From the NCBI GenBank assembly GCA_037178675.1, contig JAYMGJ010000167.1, positions 41,818 through 105,817 of the forward strand: DNA of 64,000 nucleotides. The letters run 5' to 3'. Within the stretch, counting starts at the first letter, position 1. Each line of letters starts with the position of its first letter. The notes beneath the pieces were generated by a model. It made no database searches and was not told the origin of the DNA. It was given only the letters and a program-made list of their open reading frames with translations. Made by a program: the position numbers and the translations under genes. Shown piece by piece: positions 47,927-60,100 of this stretch. The DNA is from Scleroderma bovista (lineage: Eukaryota; Basidiomycota; Agaricomycetes; Boletales; Sclerodermataceae).

Positions 47927-50900
47927 ATGCCTCACAATGAGAGTGACCCACACTCCATCAATTGCCCTAGTTGCCAGAGAACTCTATGGTCCAGCAAAGG
48001 CTTGAGGCTTCACTTGGCATTTCACCCTGCTGTCAAGGATATAGGCGGAACAAGTTGAAAGAGCTGAAACTTGACTGCTGCCACATTCCCAAGGATGAGG
48101 AAATTATTGTTGACGATGCCCAGACCCCCAAGGAGTTGATACACTGCAACCAGGACAGGGAAGTCAGCCCAGGGGAGGTGGTGGAGGATTTCCACGACTG
48201 GCTCTTTGATTTCATCCTGCGGGACACTTCAAATAGGGTTCAGGACCCAGAGGTGGAAGGTAAGTACAATATTTGTAGTGTGAACTCATTGCAGATACTC
48301 ACATCACGCTGTAGAGGAGATCCAGGAATACATGGAGGAAGACACATGAGTGGAAGAAGATATCTATCCCACTGCAGCAAGAATCCTGCACACCAACGAA
48401 ACACTCCATGAGAGATGGAAAAAGGTTTTTAACCGCAAGGGAAGTGATGAAAAGTTTGCGCCTTTCAGTTCAGAAATGGACTGGAGATTTGCGGAGTGGG
48501 TTATTAAGAGCGGGATGGGCCATAAGCAGTTGGATCGTTTGCTAGGGATCCCTGGAGTAAGTATTCTTGACTCTCATACCATGGATGCTAACTGGGATCA
48601 TCTGCAAGTTGGTAGACAATGTCAGACTGTCTTACTCCAACACCAGGAGTCTCCATAGATTCATAGAGGAAGTCCCAGCATGTGCCGAGTGGAAGTCCCA
48701 CAGGTTTTCTTTCAAGGATACTCCAGAAGAGGAGTACATCTTGCACTACAGATCCCCTCTGGAGGTGATCAAGGCTCTACTTGGAGACCCTGCTCTAGCA
48801 GAGCACATCATGTACAAGCCCAAGTGTATCTTCACAAATGCAAGCAAGGAAAAGTGGGTATACAATGAGATGTGGACTGGTAGGTGGTGGAAGGAGACAC
48901 AGGTGAGTACAGAATTGGTATTCATACTACAGCAGATGCTAGCAACTGATCTCCATGTACTACAGGCGAAACTTCCAGAGGGATCATGTGCTGCGCCAGT
49001 AATTATTGCAACTGACAAGACTCAACTGACCCAGTTCTCGGGGGGTCAGCAAGCATACCCAGTATATCTGACTCTCGGCAACATACCTCGAGCCATTCAA
49101 CGCAAACCCAGTAAGAAGGCTTGCATGCTAATCACGTACTTACCTGTGGACAAGTGTATTGGGCGTAACCTGACAAAGGAGGAGCAGTCAGCTAGGGTGC
49201 AAAGGCTGTTTCACAAGTCGATGCGCCTGGTGCTGGAACCCTTGATTGAAGCAGGGTCAAAAGGCATGGAAGTGGTCGGGGGAGATGGGCACATATGCAT
49301 AGTCCATCCAATTCTGGCCTGCTATGTTGCTGACTACCCTGAGCAATTTCTAGTGACCTGCTCCAAGTTCAGCACCTGCCTGAAGTGCCTGCAGCCGCAA
49401 GACTTGCTTGAAGACCAAAACCCAGGGGAGCCAAGGACACAAAAGAAGTCTCTTTCAATCCTCTGTGCAGCAAAGTCATCTGCAAGATCACCCTGGGAGT
49501 TCATACTCAAGTGCAAACGTCACCTCATATCGGGCAATGTTTCATTGCCATTCTGGATTGGGCTCCCACTTTGCTGCATTTACTCATGTATTACAGTGGA
49601 TGTTCTTCATCAACTGTACCAGGGTGTCATCAAGTATCTCCTCACATGGTGCTCAAGCCTGATGAGTGAATCTGAACTGGATCAATGGCTTCAAACTCTC
49701 CCTTGGTGCTTTGGAGTTTGCCACTTCAAGCATGGTTGGTCAAAGTTATCTCAGGTATCAGGAAATGAGTGGAAGCAAATGGCAAGGGTAGTTCTGGGCT
49801 GCCTGGTAGGTAAGGTCCCAAATGACATTCTGACATGTTACAGGGCGTTACTAGACTTCCTTCACTTGGCCCAGTACCCCTCCCACGATGATGATTCCCT
49901 CTGATATATGGAGGAGGCCCTGTCCCTTTTCCACAATCACAAGCATATCTTTATTACCCTTGGAATAAGAGACCACTTCAACATCCTGAAGTTTCACAGC
50001 CTGCTCCACTATGTGGAGTGTATCAAATTGTATGGTACTACCGACAACTACAACACTGAGGCATTTGAGCACCTTCACATAGACTTAGCCAAGGAGGGTT
50101 GGAGGGCGTCTAACACAAGAAATGCGCTCCTGCAGATGACAAAGTGGCTGGAGAGGCAGGAGAAAATAGAGATGTTTGGGCGGTATGTTGGCCACTCACT
50201 AGAAGAGGAAGAGGAAGAGGGTGACGACCTGCTCACACGGACAGTCGGGATAATACTAGCTAAGCATCCCACAGTGCACTCCCAGTCAATCTGCTCAATC
50301 GAGGTCCTTCATTCAGCACAGTACTTTTCAAGAGACCTCAAGCGCTTCCTCAATTCTCTCTTGCCTCCAGGACAAGCAATCTCTCATGCGCAGCTACAGT
50401 ACTTGGACCTGGGCCTAGGCCTGGAATGTTTTGATTTCTGGCACAGCTATAGACTACAGATGGACGAGTTGGGGAATGATGTAGATGGGAAGGAGGGAAA
50501 GGAGACTATCAAGGCAAAGCTGGGGGACATAGGTAGATTTGATACTGTTGTGGTCGCTGACTCTGCTGCTGCAGAGTCAACTGGCTTACAAGGTGGGACC
50601 AGCTACCTATCATAGCTCATTTTGCTCATTTTGTCAGGTTCCTAGGGATGAAAGTTGGGCGCCTTCGAGTTATATTCAAATTGCCCACCAAGATATTGCT
50701 CTCAGAGGCACCGAGTTGCTGGCCAAAGGAGGAGCTGGCATATGTTGAGTGGTACAGGGTATCTCGGACCCCAGGATCACACCACAACATGTATAAAGTC
50801 AGCAAGCCTGGTGAGCCAACTGGAGATGTGGTTCTCTTGAGAAAAATCAGGCAAGCGTGCCAATTGATACCCACTGCTTCTAGAAATGAGGCCTGGGGGT

Positions 50901-50992
50901 CGGAATGGACATCAAAAAATGTATTGGATCGATGTAATTCATTTCTACTTAATAACTGGGCTGGCAAGTACGCATACCAAACTATATGGTAA
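47927..50992 (+). pseudogene. Plavaka-type transposase, decayed
   Basis: Begins MPHNESDPHS with a C2H2 finger CPSCQRTLWSSKGLRLHLAFH, frame-shifted after DIGGT. Then KLKELKLDCCHIPKDEE, a GT-AG intron at about 48261-48296, EEIQEYMEEDT, TGA at 48347, VEEDIYPTAARI, and APFSSEMDWRFAEWV. After another short intron the main domain follows (48610-49904): VIIATDKTQLTQFSGGQQAY, PVYLTLGNIP, DVLHQLYQGVIKYLLTW. TGA at 49902, then YMEEALSLFHNHKHIF, HSLLHYVECIKLYGTTDNY, NTEAFEHLHIDLAKEGW and, in another frame from 50648, LAYVEWYRVS. These are diagnostic of Plavaka elements of basidiomycetes. Roughly full length but with at least two TGA stops and two frame changes. The gene runs beside the FunK1-like gene in the same direction, 204 bp after it. 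Confidence 0.88.
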
Positions 50993-51148
50993 TTATTGTC
51001 ATTTGTGTGACATAGATTGGTTAATTATTGCATAAAGAGTACACAATACCGACTATATTCATCTATAGTATCCATAGTGAAATAGTTGCATAAATTATGA
51101 ACATTGTTCCATAGCTTTCCATCTATGGCATCTATGGCATTAGGGCTT

Positions 51149-51160
51149 TTTCCTGATGCA
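51149..51160. repeat. candidate right terminal repeat of the Plavaka element
   Basis: The 12 bp CTTTTTCCTGATG-like end (51148-51160) matches the right end of the TIR element at 38829 (TTTTTTTCCTGATG) and lies 157 bp downstream of the transposase. Preceding bases share the 'ccatag/ctatgg' subterminal words. A matching CATCAGGAAAA left end was looked for between 40480 and 47930 and not found. Confidence 0.4.
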
Positions 51161-51336
51161 TGTTTCACTTCCCTGCTATCCTGCAACAAACACGAATGAA
51201 ACAGTGCTCTAGAACCCTTCTTAGGAGCCCTTATAGAGTACAGAACCTTCCCCTTACTGCTCAAGGGAAGACTGCACTTTGGGAGCACCAATTTTCGTGT
51301 TTTTGTCCTACAGAAGCTCAACCCAAGGGATTTGTG

Positions 51337-52800
51337 ACACTCTGTGACCAGCTGTGACTCTACTTGTCATTCCAGGCCCCCTGACACTGCTCTTCTGGTC
51401 GGATCACTTCTTTTATTATCCCCCAGCCACTCCCATCAGTGGCACTGCTTCAGAAGCTCATCTCCAGATCTAAAGTTCAATCAATCACAGGTTGTGCTTC
51501 CCTTCTGTCTGAGTCACACAGAGTCACTCTGGCTCACTCTGGCTCACTCTGCTGTGCATTATTCATCCCCTCTTGGCATTACTAATCCCCATTACTCCCC
51601 TTAACAATCACTTACCAATCATCCTTCAAATCATGCTTATCATGCTGCTTATCAATTCATGACTCATGCCCCTATGATTCATATGCATTATGTCATCGCA
51701 TATGCTCATTTCGCTTTGATCTACTCATCCCATGCTTTCCCCCCCTCTCTTTTGGGCCCCATGCAATGATTTTTCCTTATTCTTGATTATGCACCCCTTT
51801 TTACCTATGTTTTTGCTCATTCCCTTGGCTCAGCAGCTTGTTCAGGCTCTCCCCATTGATGACTCAGCCTGATTACACTGCTTATCAATCACTTACCAAT
51901 ATCTTACCAAGCACTTAGTCATTTGTGCTTACAGGGCCACAGCCCTTCCTGTATATAAACCAGCAGCCAAAGGCTGCAAGGAAGTGTCTGCTTCCCCCTC
52001 AATAAAGCGACTGCATTCACTCTCCCTCACTGTCTATAAGCTCCCTCACTGTCTTTGGACTTGTAGGTCACTCAGTGCTGGCCTAAAGCTCCTATATTGC
52101 TGTTTATCAGATATATCTTGTATCTGATCAGTTCTTGTTGAAATTCCTACTCAGTCACTACCATTCTTTAGGACTTGTGTTAGTTTCCTTATTTGTGCGT
52201 CGAGCATCCTTATGTAAGCATGGAGTATTTTCATCCGCTCAAGGATTCCTTCTCACCTCAGTGTTCCAAATGAGACACTGAGGTAAGACATCTAGTCACC
52301 ACTTTCTTTTACTTAGTACTAACCTACTTATTAGTTTGCCTCTGAGCTAGGTTAGTTATCATACAGATAGTGTTCCAAATGAGACACTGAGTTTGCCTCT
52401 GAGCTAGTTCCCTGCATGAGCCATCTAACAAAAGTTCTCTAGGCTCAAGTGCAGTCTAGCATCTCTGTCCACTGTATCCCATCACTGTCCATTGCATTCT
52501 TGAAGCAGGAACTGTCCCCTTGCTTCCCTGTTGCTCTGTCACTGCTGTTACACCCCTATTGTCCATCCATCATCACTGCTCAATCCCAGGACTCTTCCTA
52601 ACCACTGTGGTAGGCTGAGGAGGAGTCAATACCATCCAAAGTCGCATTCATTCCCCATCACAAGCCCTTCCCTTCGTTCCTGCACCTTGCCTGAAGGCAT
52701 GCAGCACATTTCCCTGCAGAGATTAAATACCAGAACTGCAAAGGAAGACCACCACTCACTTTTGTTGTCATTTGGTGTTGGTTGTTGGTTGTTCTGACCT
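51337..52800 (+). mobile_element. LTR and leader of the second copia lineage
   Basis: AT-rich non-coding sequence with a TATA-like 'cctgtatataaacc' at 51949, 'aataaag' poly(A)-like signal, and duplicated 'gtgttccaaatgagacactgag' at about 52260 and 52370. It leads into the integrase ORF at 52815. Its layout recalls 26560-27300. Exact LTR ends are not established, although TGTGACACTCTGTGACC at 51331 is a possible start. Confidence 0.4.
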
Positions 52801-52814
52801 TTTCCCTCACTTAG

Positions 52815-53984
52815 GTGCACACTGCAGCTCTGGGAACATGGACGACTTCATCCCGTGCCAGCCTTGAGACTTGGCACTGCCACCTCACACACATTAATAT
52901 TGATTCCATCCTGAGACTGGACAGGAAGAAAATGGTCAGCAGGATGACAATAGCTGGCGAGAGGACTAATGACAGTGACCTCTGCAAACCCTGCCTCAAG
53001 GGGAAGCAGCATCGCAACCCCATCCCAGACAAGTTGAACATCGAAAGCCCTCGGGTCCTCTACAGGACCTACTTGGACGTTTGCAGCCCCATGGAAACGA
53101 CGGCATGCACTGGTCACCGTTACTTTGTCACCTATATTGATGCCCATTCTCATCACCTCATAGTCAAGCTCATTAAAACAAAAGATGAAGTGTTCAAACT
53201 TACAAAGGAATACTTTGAATGGGCTGAGGCTGAGACAGGCGAGCACGTGAATTACCTTCACAGCGATGGAGGTGGCGAGTACAGCTCATATGCATTCCAA
53301 GACTATCTAAAGTCGAAGGGGATCCACCATGAACTGATGAACACCTATACTCCACAGGAGAACAGTGTTGCAGAGTGGATGAACTGCATGTTGATTGAAT
53401 CAGCGTGTGTGATGCTAAGTGATGCAGGCTTACCTAACTCGTACTGGGGGGATGCAATCCTCTACACAGCACATATCTTGAATTGCATCCCAACTCGTGC
53501 ACTTGCAGGCAACATAACGCTGCATGAAGTGTATACTGGCAATAAACCATCAGTCGGACACCTTTGCGTCTTCAGCTGTAAAGTGCATGTGCATGTATCC
53601 ATCGAGAAACACTGTAAACTCAATGCTAAGTCGCTCGAGTGTGCCTTCCTAGGCTTTGCTGAAAATCACAAGGCGTATGTCTGCATGCACCGCCCAAACA
53701 GCCAAATTTTTGAGTCCAGGGATGTGGTGTTCGATGAAGGCGACCCAGATGGCCCTAGCCATGTCAGGATCGATGAAAGTGACCTAAACGTTGATGAAAT
53801 GGATGGGTCAAGTGATCAGAATGCATCTGAAAGTGTTGAAACGACTGGGGACTTACCTGAGACAGAGGAGGAGGCCCCTGAGGTGAACAGAGGTGTGGAT
53901 GGCTTGTCCAGTGCATCCACAGTTGAGATGACCCTAGGCAAAGAACACCAAGGACCCTACACGCAAGACTCTGAGGAGGAATAG
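52815..53984 (+). pseudogene. Ty1/copia integrase of a second lineage, pol truncated
   Basis: GAG-pre-integrase zinc finger (WHCHLTHINIDSILRL, CKPCLKGKQHR), then the integrase core with the DDE Asp in TYLDVCSPMETT, LHSDGGGEYSSYAF with the second Asp and QENSVAEWMNCML with the Glu (RT and RNase H absent). Downstream, KSLECAFLGFAENHKAY and an acidic linker (ETEEEAPEV). Gag, protease, reverse transcriptase and RNase H are missing, so it is a fragment. It is open throughout but begins without a convincing initiator. It differs clearly in sequence from the copia at 30-39 kb. Confidence 0.85.
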
Positions 53985-54489
53985 GATGTGAGTACTAGGG
54001 CAAAGACCCAAGATGAGCTCGAATGGAGAGCCTCTGGGTGCTGGATTGCACTGTATATATATGTACTACTCTACACAAGGGCTACGCAAGGCTATCCACG
54101 AGGCTACGTACTGTGCAATGCTATGCTAGTGATGTCATAGTGGAGCTAAGGCTATGTGGAATGTCATCAAGGGAGGCAGCATGTACAGCATGAGGTGTGA
54201 ATCTAGACTAGGTAGATAAGATATGGTGGTATACTAAGATAAGATGCTATCTAATCACAGATTAGATAAGACGAAGAGTTGGTCTGTTACAACAGTGCAA
54301 AGGCAGTCAGTGGATGGTGTCAGCTTTGTGCACGACCCATCCGATCAGTCAAAATCAGCTGCTGTGAGTCAAAGTGAGGATTTGGGTTGGAGTAATAACC
54401 CAAACACAACACCAACAAGGACTACAAATTTGTGCGAGTGGTGGTTTACCTCTGTGGTGTCCAGAGAGGATGTGCTGAGGCACATAGTT
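53985..54489. other. short LTR-like remnant
   Basis: Linker continuation in an altered frame, then 'ggatttgggttggagtaataaccc' (54380) and 'gcgagtggtggtttacctc' which match 27240-27380 in reverse. These mark the second-lineage copia. The satellite arm starts after 'gatgtgctgagg' at about 54481. Confidence 0.4.
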
Positions 54490-55621
54490 CAGTCAAAAGC
54501 CCTCGCAAAAGTGGGTCATCGGACATGTACATTTGCCTGTAAAGGTGGGACTAGCCGACACCGGCCGATGCTTGCAAAACTGGGCCAGGTCGATGTTTTC
54601 TATTATTGCAAATCTGGTACAGGCCTGAGGGACATTAATCACTGCAAAACTGGGATGGGCTGATGTTTGATAAAAATTGCAGAACTGGGACTGGTGGGAG
54701 CATTGTAAAACTGGGTCAGGCCTGTTGAACAAAAAAATTGACAAGTGTTGCAAAGCTGGGACTGGCTGATGTTGTAGATACATTGCAAAACTGGGTCAGG
54801 CCTGTTGAGAAAAAAGTTGTCAATTAATGCAAAACTGGGTCAAGCTGACATGGCAGAAGTGGGTCAGGCCTTTTGAGGAAAAAATTGTCAAGCATTGCAA
54901 AACTGGGTCAGGCTGACATTGTATATACATTGCAGAACTGGATCAGGCCTGTTGAGAAAAAAAGTTGTCAAGCATTGCAAAACTAGGCCAGGCTGACATT
55001 GCAGAACTGGGTCAGGCCTGTTGAGGAAAAAGTTGTCAAGCATTGCAAAACTGGGTCAGGCTGACATTGCAGAACTGGGTCAGGCCTGTTGAGAAAAAAA
55101 GTTGTCAAGTATTGCAAAACTGGGTCAGGCCTGTTGAGCAAAAAAGTTGTCAACCATTGCAAAACTGGGTCAGACCCAAAATTGATACACATTGCAGAAT
55201 TAAATTACTGTGCTGACTACCAAAAATGTGGACCATTGATTAGGCAATATTGTGTACTGTTGGTGTGATAGTGTTGACTACCAAAGATGTGCAGCTTGGA
55301 TTATCTAATGTTGTGTTCTATTGGTGTGGTAGTGCTGATTACCAAAAATGCGGACTATTGATTGGCCAATGTTGTGTAGTGTTGTTGTTGTAGTGTACTA
55401 CCAAAAATGTGTAGTATTGATTACCTAATGTTGGGTACTCTTGGTGTGGTAGTGCTGATTACCAAAAATGCGGACTATTGATCAACCAATATTGTGTGGT
55501 GTTGTTGTAGTGTACTACCAAAAAAAGTGTAGTACTGATTACCTAATGTTGTGTAGTATTGATGTGATAGTGTTCATTACCAAAAATGCGGACTGTTGAT
55601 TAGCCAATATTGTGTAGTGTT
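54490..55621. repeat. left arm, part 1, of a satellite-built giant inverted repeat
   Basis: 54490-55195 consists of 'gcaaaactgggtcaggc' units of about 40-70 bp (satA). 55200-55621 consists of ~60-bp 'taccaaaaatgcggactattgatta' units (satB). The satA/satB border (55170-55290) matches the reverse complement of 63680-63820 nearly base for base. The array is cut by the LINE at 55622. Confidence 0.85.
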
Positions 55622-55954
55622 TATTTATTTTTTTATTTTTTTATTGTTGAATTATAGTGCTTCGGAGTGAGACACCCCATTTTGCACTCTACTGACAGTA
55701 TAATGTATATCCAAGGCCCCTGTGGCCTGACTCCTCCCCTGACGCACGAATGCCCCCCCAGCCAGGACTGTAAGGTCCCCCAGGGGTCCACCACGTTCCC
55801 GCCGCGTGTTTTAGTTGTGCTGTCTGATGGGGAGGGGAGAAGTTTGTAGTCTGTCTGTTTTGGGCTCTGTACAGACACAGTCCCAGGTGCTCAGTAATGA
55901 GTCAGCGGAACCAAGAGGGAATCAAGTGTACTACTTCTGAGCTTCCTGTGGCTG

Positions 55955-56575
55955 TGTTACGACCATGTCCAACTCCAGATCATATCCGGTTACTCCGGTC
56001 ACATCGCAGCCCTATAGCTCTACTCCGGTCACTCTCAGCTGCTCCGGTCACGGTCGCGCAGATAACCTTCCGTTAAGTACAACCCTTGGTCTATGCTCTA
56101 TTCACTCGTTACCACACCTCACCATCTACCCTGCCTTGACGTGAGTTCTCCATGAACTCAATATATCCTATACCTTGTAGCATTTTCACCGGACCTGATT
56201 TATTTTACCCAGTCCTGACTTTATTTTCACTGGACCTGACCTAGTCCTAACTCCGGTCATCCCTTGTCTGCTATTAGGTTGTTTACTTGTCACCGTATGT
56301 ACTCGACCCTAGTTTCTACTTAGTATAAGTACCCTCTAGTTTACCTTGTAGACCTCAGTCTGAAATCATCTAAGTCACTACTCCTGATACTCTGTCCGTC
56401 TCCGTTGCTATCTCCATCTGACCAGAACCTACGCAAGGGATCAACACTCGCCGTCCTTGTCGTTGAATCCAAACGGTCGCAACTCCGGCCTGGGCTAACC
56501 TCTGCCCAAACCTCTGACCTCCCCTCTCGTCCGCTTTCGTCCGGACCCCCTACTGGAGTAGACCCGGACTTGACA
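55955..56575 (-). mobile_element. solo LTR, family LTR-3b, nested in the LINE
   Basis: 621 bp; on the minus strand it runs TGTCAAGTCCGGGTC to GGTCGTAACA. GGCTG flanks both ends (55950-55954, 56576-56580). A 5'-truncated copy is at 28640-29028. Confidence 0.9.
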
Positions 56576-57160
56576 GGCTGGTTAAGGCTGTCTCCGTGTG
56601 TGTGCCAGCAGGTATGGGCTTGATGCTGGCGTCACAGTTGTGATGTGACAGGTTGCATATTAACAGATGCGCGGTGGTACACCAGTCTTGATGTGTAATG
56701 GTGCATCCCTCTTGGATGGGTCGGGTGGATTGGGGGTCCACGATGCTTGTGCCATCGATGGACAGGGACATTCAAGTCCCGTTGTTCTTTGTTGTGTTTA
56801 GTGGTAGTTTGATGTCTTTCTCCTGTATACAGGGGTGTCTAACCGCGGTGTTCATCTTTCACTCCTGTGGGGTCTGCGTCAGAGTGAGGTTATGCTGAGG
56901 ATAGATGTCACCGAGTGAAGAAGGGAGTCATTCATGGGTTGAGTTGAAGGCATGTGGCATGTTGCGTGTGGCATGTTGATGTCTTTGCTATGTCCTGTGC
57001 TGCTCTGTGGGTCTGGGGTGTTTAGGATTGCTGCTTTTCGGAGGGATGGGGATGTTGCCGAAAACCAGGTGTAGGCATTTTGTGTTGTCTATGTACCTGA
57101 ACAGTGCTTGTTGTGCGGCTTTCTCAGATAAGAGATGTGAGGTTGATGACGTGTTCCAGC

Positions 57161-60100
57161 CTAGCTTCTGTTGGAGTATGTGCCATTCTCTGTTGTATCT
57201 GGGGCAATCAAATAAGTAATGGTGGACGTTTCGATTTGATTGTCACCACATTGTAGACATTCGGGGGTGGCACTTTTCTTAATTCTGTGGAGGTGCTTGT
57301 TTAGTGGGATGTGGCCTGTACAGAGTTGGATGTATATTGAGGTGTGTTTCTTCTTCAGATGACCCGTCAGGCGCAGGAATGAATTTGGTGTTTGTGAAGG
57401 GTCTAACGCTTCAATGTGGGGGTGTTGGGGGGAGATCTTCCATTCTTCATGCCATCTTTTGTGGAGTTGGTTTTCGTGGGTCTGTTTGACTGCAGACGTG
57501 CTCATTGGGAGCTTCTTCCAGAGTGTTTTGGGTAGTTCCCTTCGTGGGCTGGCTGTCTCCTTTCTCAGCGCTGCTAGTTTGGCCTCTCTATCGGCTAGTT
57601 CATTACCCTCTATGTCTGCGTGACTGGCTATCCAGTTCAGGTTGATTGCCTTGTCATCAAGGTCTTTTTTCTCCTGCAGGTGTTGAACCAGTTTTCTGAA
57701 ACAGAGCAGTAGATAGTGCCCCGGTTTGGCTGTGGGACGTGCACCTGATCTAATTACTGCTTGATTATCAGCGAATATTGTTGCTGGGAAAGTTGCCTCA
57801 TTTCTTGTCAATAGGAGTTGGGCCACTAGTATTAGTCCGACTGCCTCAGCTTCGAACACTGTGTGTTCGGTGTCATCCCCTAAGTGGAATCGTAGCATTG
57901 CTATGTGGTTGTAATCCATGTAAAGGGATGCTGCTGCTCTACTTTTCTGCCAGTGCTAGACCCATCAGTAAATATCATGGTGCGGGTGTTGCAGTTCCGG
58001 AACTTAGTGATTGCGTCATCCTTCGAATTGGCTATGGATGTGGCGAATGGAGTGCACGAATTTGGGTGGGTGGGGCGTGGGTGTATGGTTTCTACTGTCC
58101 TTGGGTCCACTGTGAGATGCCTCATCATGAGGTGGAGGGCTGATTGATGGCGCTTCACCGGTCCTTGTTTTGCTATGTGGGTTATGATGGGGTTGAGCGG
58201 GTGGTGAGGCGGGAGAGTGGATATGCGTATGAGGGAATTGAATAGTGTGCGTTGTATCAGGTGGGGTTAGAGAGTTGGTAGGGGATGATCTCATTGCGCC
58301 AGTTATTGCCAGGAGTGCTGTCCTCTGCATTTGGGTGATCTTCTTTGCTGTTCCCATGGCTCCTCGTACAGGAGTGCCGGTTGTCCTATTGTGTGTTCGG
58401 TGGAGCCAGACGCTTGCGGCATATAGTGTTCGGGGTACTACTACCATCTGGTATAACTGGCATATTAGTTTTGTAGTTACTCCTTGTGCTGTTCTAGACA
58501 ACCGTCGGAGGAGGATAGCATAGCGTGCTCCTTTGGCGATGGCGTAAGCTGTATGTTCTCTCCAGCGGAGTTCCTGGTCAAGTATGATGCCAAGGAACTT
58601 GTGGGTTGGAGAGGGGTTGATCATGGTTCCTCTGACTACCAGTGGGGGGCATTCCTTGGTCCTGTTTAACAAGAAGTCTATCAGCACGAATTTGCTGGGG
58701 GCGAAGCAAGAGTTGTGAAGGTTTGACCATTCAAAGCCTCCTTCACTTCTTTCCAACATGTCTCGAAGTATTTGATGCATCTCCTGGAACATTTTTCCTA
58801 TGGCTAGAAAAGCAGTGTTGTCTATGAATGCTAATGTCAGTTCCTGTTTTCCGGATGCTGTCCTTACCAGGTCGGAGTCATATATGATGTATAAGATCAT
58901 AGATAGTGGGTCGCCTTGTCCGATGCCATTCAAGATGTTGAACCATTCTGAAGTGTAGTTGTCGAATCATAGTTTTGTTTTTCTTCCACAGAGCATTCTG
59001 TCTGTGAAACTTACGATTTCTGGGGGGAGCCGGTGATGTTTCATGTTGTGGATCAGTCGGTCAGTAACTGCGTTGGGGAATGCACCTTCAATGTCAAGGA
59101 AGAGCACTGAGACAACCTTCTTTTGTCTCCATGCATGTCGGATAGTGTTCTCCAGTAGATGGAGAGAGTCCTCCGTGGAGCGACCTGGTCTTCCTCCAAA
59201 GTGGGTATTTGGTAGGAGATTGTGCGATTCCAATATGTAAGACATACGGTCCGCCACAATGGCAGACAGGAGCTTCACTGTTGTGTTCAGTAGGGCTATT
59301 GGGTGGTAGGCTTTTGGGACTGAGTAGTCGGGTTTCCCTGGTTTCCGTAGGATCACTGTTACCGATTTGCGCCATGGGTTGTAGTACATTCTTAGGTTGA
59401 TGGCTGCGTTAAATATGGGAGAAGGTCATCAATGAGTATCTGGCAGCATTGGAATATGATGTTGGCTATGCCGTCTGGTCCCGGGGCCTTGTACGGGCTG
59501 AGGTTGTTGATGGCTTACACTAGTTGTTCCTTTGTGATTTCAGTCCAGTGTTCCACTGGTTCTGGGTACAGATAGTCAGTGGGGACTGTGGATTCATCGG
59601 GAGGTGGGGGGAACAAAGCCTGAGCAAGAGTCTCACTCTTTTCCTCATTCGTTGTTGCATAGGTAAACTGCCCGTCTGGGTTCATTACGTGTAGGGTGGG
59701 GATTCGTGTTTTTCCTCCGTCTCCGCCTGGGTTCGAAATATACTTGTGTGCTATCTAAATGTCAGTACCTGCCACATCATTGAGCCAGTTCTTCCAATGG
59801 TCCTCTTTTGTTCTTCTAATTTCCTTGCTTAGGGTGTTTTCTTTCTCATGTACTTGGGTATGTATGGCGTGTTCTGGCAATGCTCGGTATCTATGAGCAG
59901 TTTTGTGCAGTTGCTTGAGTTCACCAGCTAGTTTGGTTAGGTCTTCTGTCCACCACCATTTTGTGTGGGGGTGAGGGCATGTCTTGGGGACCTTCGACTC
60001 TACTGTATGGCGCAGGGCTTCGTCAAGGTGGCCTGCCACTAGTTGGAACTCCTCAGCTGTTTCCAGTACCTTGGGGGGTCCTGCGAGATTGGTTAGTGAG

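Noticed and set aside
51337..52800. Complete LTR retrotransposon with paired LTRs
   Set aside because: No second matching LTR with a target duplication could be found around 54000, so only an LTR-like region is claimed.
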